A stretch of 19,908 bases of DNA, taken from NCBI GenBank assembly GCA_016840945.1, contig JAEORJ010000063.1, positions 1 to 19,908 on the forward strand. Reading direction: 5' to 3'. This document shows positions 16,000-19,908 of this stretch, in pieces. The first letter of the stretch is position 1. Each line of letters opens with the position of its first letter. This DNA is from Candidatus Gerdarchaeota archaeon. Lineage in GTDB: Archaea; Asgardarchaeota; Heimdallarchaeia; JABLTI01. The position numbers and the translations under genes are program-made. The notes beneath the pieces are model-generated. The model was not told the origin of the DNA, did no database searches, and was given only the letters and a program-made list of their open reading frames with translations.

Positions 16000-16809
16000 T
16001 TAATCCCTACCCAGGGATTTTGTTTTTGCTCTTAATTGAACTCCTTCATGATCAGGGTATTTTTTAGCCATACTTTCGAGTTCTTCTTCCAATTCTTGAA
16101 CTACATCAATGTATTTTTCATCTTTAGCAAAAGCACCTAAAGCAGTGACTATACCATTTGCTCTTTGAAGTATAAAATCTTCATCATCGGGGTAATCATC
16201 TGTTAAAGCTATGAGTTCATCAAGAAGGGGAATAGCAGTATTATACTCTTGATTTTTACTTAGATAACCCATTGCATTAACTAATCCTTTTGCTAATGCT
16301 AATTGAATTTCATGATTTTCTTTGTGAGCATTGGCTAATACTAGGAGTTCATTGATTAATTGCTTAACAGGCTCCATCATTGATCTTTGGCCAAAATTTA
16401 TAATGGAATTTACTAATCCACCTGCTAAAGATCTTTGACAGGACATATTCATTGGATAACTTCTGGCAAATAATCGTAATTCTTCTAATCTCTCATACAT
16501 GGTATCAAATTTTTGCTTTTTCATCAAATATGACATGGAATTTGCTAAAGCAGTAGCAAATTGATTTTGCACTTCATCAATATCACCATATTCTTGAACA
16601 ACATTGCGAAACCTTTCTAATACTAAACCAATTCCTTCAGGATCGCCTGACATTCCAAAAATAGTTATTGTGTTCACTAGTCCTTTAGCATATCTTAAAA
16701 GTTTCATAGTGTCTTCTGGGTCTTCTTGATATTTAGTAAGCATATCATCTAATTGTCCCAAAGTTCTATCATAAAATTCTTTTTTCTTTTCTTCTTCTTC
16801 TTCACTCAT
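16000..16809 (-). CDS. protein of five 44-residue TPR-like helical repeats
   Basis: After an acidic and basic lead (1-15) and a helix (16-40) resembling the end of a repeat, the chain holds five tandem repeats of exactly 44 residues: 41-84, 85-128, 129-172, 173-216 and 217-260. A nine-residue tail begins like a sixth. The consensus is A-x-G-L-V-N-x-x-x-(Y/F), about ten variable residues, L-x-E-L near 22-26 and (Y)P-x-(D/H) near 34-38, fitting two antiparallel helices per unit. This is a superhelical TPR-like scaffold, probably for protein binding; the partner is unknown. There is no signal or membrane segment, so it should be cytosolic. A GGAG 8 nt before the ATG supports the start. It converges on korC. 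Confidence 0.85.
   Translation of the reverse strand: MSEEEEEKKKEFYDRTLGQLDDMLTKYQEDPEDTMKLLRYAKGLVNTITIFGMSGDPEGIGLVLERFRNVVQEYGDIDEVQNQFATALANSMSYLMKKQKFDTMYERLEELRLFARSYPMNMSCQRSLAGGLVNSIINFGQRSMMEPVKQLINELLVLANAHKENHEIQLALAKGLVNAMGYLSKNQEYNTAIPLLDELIALTDDYPDDEDFILQRANGIVTALGAFAKDEKYIDVVQELEEELESMAKKYPDHEGVQLRAKTKSLGRD
16002..16027. terminator. hairpin/T-tract terminator after korC
   Basis: AATCCCT (16002-16008) and AGGGATT (16013-16019) form a perfect 7-bp stem with a 4-nt ACCC loop. A T-rich run to 16026 follows on the plus strand. The hairpin lies in the stop region of the opposing repeat-protein gene. Confidence 0.55.
16030..16689 (-). repeat. five tandem 132-bp coding repeats
   Basis: The 44-residue units of the TPR-like protein are encoded in register. 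Similarity is clear in protein but weak in DNA, which suggests old duplication and not a recent array. Confidence 0.7.
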
Positions 16810-16817
16810 TATGTTAT

Positions 16818-16821
16818 CTCC
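16818..16821 (-). promoter_or_regulatory. ribosome binding site of the repeat protein
   Basis: The minus strand reads GGAG, 8 nt before ATG 16809. Confidence 0.55.
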
Positions 16822-16958
16822 TGTTTTTCTGCGGTTTCAACGCTGTTGTAGTGATTTTGAATTAATTACCATTTTTATTATTTATTTCTTATAAATTTGA
16901 CTTTTTCCCTAATATTGTTGAAAAAAGTTATTTTAGCATTAAAGTATTTTGTTAAAAT

Positions 16959-17021
16959 CTATTGATTCTGTAAATTTTCCATTACATTTGCTAATGCTTT
17001 AAGAAATTCAGTATTATTTTC
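16959..17021 (-). other. C-terminal aminotransferase remnant beyond an in-frame TAA
   Basis: Continuing the HisC-like frame past its TAA (17022-17024) gives 20 residues, ENNTEFLKALANVMENLQNQ, then TAG at 16959-16961. The first residues and the amphipathic helix fit the usual HisC ending (R-x-T-x-x-T-x-E-E-N followed by a helix). The piece is either unused, or joined by readthrough, or cut off by a sequence error. Confidence 0.7.
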
Positions 17022-18080
17022 TTATGTTGTTATAGTCATTCGTAAAGTATTATCTAATAATGGCATAGCACTCATATCTCTAACTAAAATACCATATTGT
17101 TTCAATAATTTATCACGTATTTCAGCAGCTCTAATTTCCCCAGTATTGAATGAAATGAAATTTGTTAGAGAGGTATATGGTGTTATACCATCGATATTTT
17201 TAAGTTCAGAAAAGACTCTTTTCCTTTCCGCTATGATTTCTGTTTTAACACTCTTCAATAATTCCTTTTCTTGTACAATAGATTTAGCTAATTCCAATGA
17301 AGCACTATTGACATTAAAAGCTGGATGTAATTCTTTTATTCTCGAAATAATAAAAGGGTCAGCTAATGCATAACCAACACGCATTCCAGCTAATGCATAG
17401 AATTTTGACATACTCTTCATTATAATTAGATTAGGGAATTCTCCTAATCTGGAAACCATTGATCTCCCACCAAAATCGGTATAAGTTTCATCTAATGCAA
17501 TTATTCCTGGAAACTCTGAGATTAATTGTACTAATTTTTCTTCCACAAATTGATTGCCGGTTGGATTGTTTGGTGAACATAGAAACATTAAGCGATCATT
17601 TTTAGGATCAATATTAGCTAAAATAATCTCAGTATCTAAATCAAAGTCTGGTGCAGGAGTAAGGAAAAGCTCCTTCATCAATCCACCTTGAATTTTTATT
17701 GCATGTTCAAACATAGGATATGTTGGATTAATTACTATTGCAGATTTACCTTTGACAATAGTTAATCTGACCATTAAATCAATTATTTTATCCCCACCAT
17801 TACCAATAACAACTTGATTTGAATTTAATTTTAAATCTTCAGCTATTAATTCACAAAGTGAATCGCAATAATCTTCCGGATAAATTCTAGGATCTATTTT
17901 GTTAGCAACTTGAATCAATAATTTTTTCATAATATTTTCAGGAAAAGCCAAATTTTCATTTAGTCCTATTCTTACATTTATCTTTTCATCAATTTTAGCA
18001 GGCATGAATCCTTCTTTACCATGAAAAGGGTCATTAATCATTTCAGCTAATTTCTTCCTTTCATTAACCACGGGAATCAC
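17022..18080 (-). CDS. hisC: histidinol-phosphate aminotransferase-like PLP enzyme, C terminus cut by TAA
   Basis: The 352-residue protein is a fold-type I aminotransferase closest in pattern to HisC, which transaminates imidazole-acetol phosphate with glutamate. LNENLAFP (40-47) is the HisC N-terminal substrate loop. CSPNNPTGN (168-176) and DETYTDF (197-203) are cofactor motifs, and Lys226 in SMSKFYALAG binds PLP. Arg234 (GMRVGY) binds the PLP phosphate and Arg347 (LRMTI) the substrate carboxylate. The chain ends five residues after Arg347 at TAA, whereas the next 20 codons in frame encode the expected last helix. No other histidine gene lies nearby, so HisC cannot be told from a related aminotransferase. 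The start is GTG at 18080, with a second GTG at codon 4. Confidence 0.85.
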   Translation of the reverse strand: MIPVVNERKKLAEMINDPFHGKEGFMPAKIDEKINVRIGLNENLAFPENIMKKLLIQVANKIDPRIYPEDYCDSLCELIAEDLKLNSNQVVIGNGGDKIIDLMVRLTIVKGKSAIVINPTYPMFEHAIKIQGGLMKELFLTPAPDFDLDTEIILANIDPKNDRLMFLCSPNNPTGNQFVEEKLVQLISEFPGIIALDETYTDFGGRSMVSRLGEFPNLIIMKSMSKFYALAGMRVGYALADPFIISRIKELHPAFNVNSASLELAKSIVQEKELLKSVKTEIIAERKRVFSELKNIDGITPYTSLTNFISFNTGEIRAAEIRDKLLKQYGILVRDMSAMPLLDNTLRMTITT

Positions 18081-18204
18081 ATCTATTTAGTGTCTAATAC
18101 AAACATTACTGATAGGTAAAAAACTTTCTTTGAATTAAGAAGGCTCTAATAATAAATCAGAATTGCTCAAAATCCTTTTGAAAGAATATTTCATTTTCAT
18201 AATT
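18081..18204. promoter_or_regulatory. divergent intergenic region
   Basis: These 124 bases lie between the aminotransferase (minus) and the membrane glycosidase (plus), so both promoters should lie here. CTAATAATAAAT near 18146 is a possible TATA-like element for the plus gene; no strong element is visible for the minus gene. Confidence 0.3.
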
Positions 18205-19908
18205 ATGAGCTTTATAAAACGAAAAATCAATCTATCAAATGAATGGTTCAAATTACTTTGGATTTTATTAGGTACAATAGTGGTTGGTGTAATACTATTT
18301 TTCATTAATAACTTCACAGGATTACTAAATGTCTTTCTTTATGTCCTTCAATCAATAATAGGTATAGTTTTTGGTATTTGGTATATACGAATTATGATTG
18401 CCTATATCAGGGAATTAAGACCAAAATATCAAGAGAGTCATGTTGGGGTACCAAAACTATGGGCAATATATGGAATAATTAGTTCATTAGTTAATGCTGT
18501 AGTTTGGGGTTTCTTATCTGCATTAATCTTTAATTTTCCCAAAATATATTTTCTCATTCCAACAAGTTTAGCGATGGTTGAAGTTTTTTATGTATTCATT
18601 AAAGGAAATAGAAGAAAAATTAGGGATTGGTTTATTATCACTTTCAATTGCTTATCTTTCCTTTATTTATTCATCTGGACTTTGATAGATTTTGGGGTAG
18701 ATTTACCTAATGTTTTGGGTGTTTTTGCTCATACAATTACAAGCTCATCAATGTGGTGGCAAATAATATTTGTAAATACTGGTGCATTTTTTGTTCCCAC
18801 CTTTATGTTTCCAATCTATATGCTTAATCCAAGATATTATTTTGCCATACCTGTAACAGAATATTACGCTTTAAAGGAAGCAGCTAAAGGAGAGGAAAAA
18901 ACAGCGTTCTTATCCGAGGAAGAGGAATACCAACAACGCTATTTAACAGAACAAGACGATGAAGAGCATTTTATAGGTGATAGAAAACCATTTTTTGAAG
19001 AGCGAATGAAAGCAAAAGAACGCTCAGAAGAAATCGATGCTATTCAAAGAGAAATGGAGAGATCAAATCTTGAAGATGACTTAAAATATGCGCAATATGT
19101 TGGATCGAATGATTTCGCTTTTCAATTTAGAAATATTTTAAATCGGTTTGATTCTTTTCTAAGAATCATTTCATTGAGTATTGTATTGATTTTAATAGTT
19201 TTTACACCGGTAGTTTTTGCAGGTAATATATCGCTTAATGTCATTCCCAATTATCAAAAGCAAAATTACACACCGAACCCTAATATGGTTCTTGCTATTA
19301 AAGGCAATATTTTTTCAACTTATGATGCAGTAGGAAATATCACTAATGATTGGCAATTAGAGTTAAATAAAGAAATTGCTTGGGCGAAGCAGCTCCATGC
19401 AACTCATATTAGGTATGACATCACTTCTATAGCCCTTGGTAATTCACTAACAAAAACAAGACTAGCTACGGGATTTCAAATAATAAAAAATAATGGACTG
19501 AAGCTCATCATTAATGTAGATGCCACCTATATTTATACGAAAAAAGCTTTGATTAATGGTATTTACAATTATTCGCAATATATTGCACAATCATTTGAAC
19601 CTGATTATATGATAATCTATAACGAGATTAATGGAAAATTAACTAGTTATTTATCTGAACAAACCACCTATCAAGATTGGATTCCACAAATATATAATGT
19701 TAGTAATATGATAAAAAGTATCAGCCCAAACACTAAAGTTGTATCAACGGTTTTAACAGTTTCAGATGGTTTGCCTGTTTTCGAAGAATTACTAACAAAT
19801 TCTACTCTTAACTTAGATGCTGTAGGGGTAGTATTTTATCCTGTGTATTTTGGTTGGCGTCTTAATAAATTAAGAGAATTTGCTGATTTATATGGGTCTG
19901 TTGTAACC
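18205..19908 (+). CDS. polytopic membrane protein with extracellular glycoside-hydrolase-like domain, 3' end missing
   Basis: An open frame from ATG 18205 runs unbroken to the window edge (568 codons). Six hydrophobic helices lie at about 14-36, 40-62, 86-109, 112-133, 142-163 and 183-207. The basic N terminus (KRK) places it inside, so the charged, acidic 215-315 linker is cytoplasmic. A seventh helix (319-340) then exports the rest. From about 360 the chain looks like a TIM barrel of clan GH-A: AKQLHATHIRYD (strand 2), GLKLIINVDA (strand 3), YMIIYNEING with candidate acid/base Glu474 (strand 4), KVVSTVLTV (strand 5) and LDAVGVVFYPVY (strand 6). The nucleophile, expected on strand 7, is beyond the edge. 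The substrate is unknown. The gene is divergent from the aminotransferase. Confidence 0.8.
   Translation, partial: MSFIKRKINLSNEWFKLLWILLGTIVVGVILFFINNFTGLLNVFLYVLQSIIGIVFGIWYIRIMIAYIRELRPKYQESHVGVPKLWAIYGIISSLVNAVVWGFLSALIFNFPKIYFLIPTSLAMVEVFYVFIKGNRRKIRDWFIITFNCLSFLYLFIWTLIDFGVDLPNVLGVFAHTITSSSMWWQIIFVNTGAFFVPTFMFPIYMLNPRYYFAIPVTEYYALKEAAKGEEKTAFLSEEEEYQQRYLTEQDDEEHFIGDRKPFFEERMKAKERSEEIDAIQREMERSNLEDDLKYAQYVGSNDFAFQFRNILNRFDSFLRIISLSIVLILIVFTPVVFAGNISLNVIPNYQKQNYTPNPNMVLAIKGNIFSTYDAVGNITNDWQLELNKEIAWAKQLHATHIRYDITSIALGNSLTKTRLATGFQIIKNNGLKLIINVDATYIYTKKALINGIYNYSQYIAQSFEPDYMIIYNEINGKLTSYLSEQTTYQDWIPQIYNVSNMIKSISPNTKVVSTVLTVSDGLPVFEELLTNSTLNLDAVGVVFYPVYFGWRLNKLREFADLYGSVVT

Noticed and set aside
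16030..16689. CRISPR-like or satellite DNA repeat
   Set aside because: The 132-bp units are similar in protein, not in DNA, and lie wholly inside an open reading frame.
17022..17024. TAA read as an amino acid by a changed genetic code
   Set aside because: TAA ends many other genes here (partial left gene, OsmC, korC, calcium pump), so a general code change is excluded; only a local event remains possible.
17022..18080. Part of a histidine biosynthesis operon
   Set aside because: No other his gene is adjacent; neighbours are a repeat protein and a membrane glycosidase-like gene.
18135..18317. Small minus-strand gene upstream of the membrane glycosidase
   Set aside because: It overlaps the start of the long plus-strand frame, has no ribosome site and shows no recognisable protein pattern.

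Overview
The window is AT-rich and gene-dense, with no gap above about 215 bases between coding regions, and it is most likely from an archaeon. Supporting signs are a four-gene 2-oxoacid:ferredoxin oxidoreductase operon in the order D-A-B-C, a DUF4443-like winged-helix regulator, a PGF-type C-terminal sorting signal, TATA-like boxes about 35-60 bp upstream of starts, and GGAG-type ribosome sites about 8 nt before ATG or TTG starts. Base composition, the many secreted or membrane proteins of unknown family and a SERCA-like calcium pump suggest an Asgard (Promethearchaeota) lineage. That placement is inference and no marker gene here proves it. No rRNA, tRNA, CRISPR array or insertion sequence was seen.

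Layout. 1-4.9 kb: the 3' end of a coiled-coil/winged-helix gene, a surface protein with a sorting signal, a zinc aspartoacylase/succinylglutamate-desuccinylase-type hydrolase with an acidic insert, an anchored protein with a seven-fold beta-propeller pattern, and a membrane protein with a PH-like domain. 4.9-8.3 kb: a two-helix membrane protein with a very acidic tail, an OsmC-type protein, a glycine-rich four-helix membrane protein, and a D-2-hydroxyacid dehydrogenase that appears to lack its catalytic Glu. 8.3-12.8 kb, minus strand: a P-type Ca2+-ATPase with both calcium sites, then a two-gene unit of a regulator and a second PH-like membrane protein. 13.0-16.0 kb: korDABC. 16.0-18.1 kb, minus strand: a protein of five exact 44-residue TPR-like repeats and a HisC-type aminotransferase cut short by an in-frame TAA. 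18.2 kb to the end: a large unfinished membrane protein whose outer part looks like a clan GH-A glycoside hydrolase.

How the genes work together. The only clear pathway unit is korDABC: four subunits that oxidatively decarboxylate a 2-oxoacid (2-oxoglutarate most likely) to its acyl-CoA and reduce ferredoxin. The rest are mostly single-gene transcription units. Convergent gene pairs are separated, or even overlapped, by hairpins flanked by T tracts, so one element may end transcription from both sides. The observations most worth checking are the TAA interrupting the aminotransferase with its C-terminal helix still encoded behind it, the membrane-tethered glycosidase-like protein, the regular repeat proteins, and the repeated hairpin/T-tract elements at gene ends.
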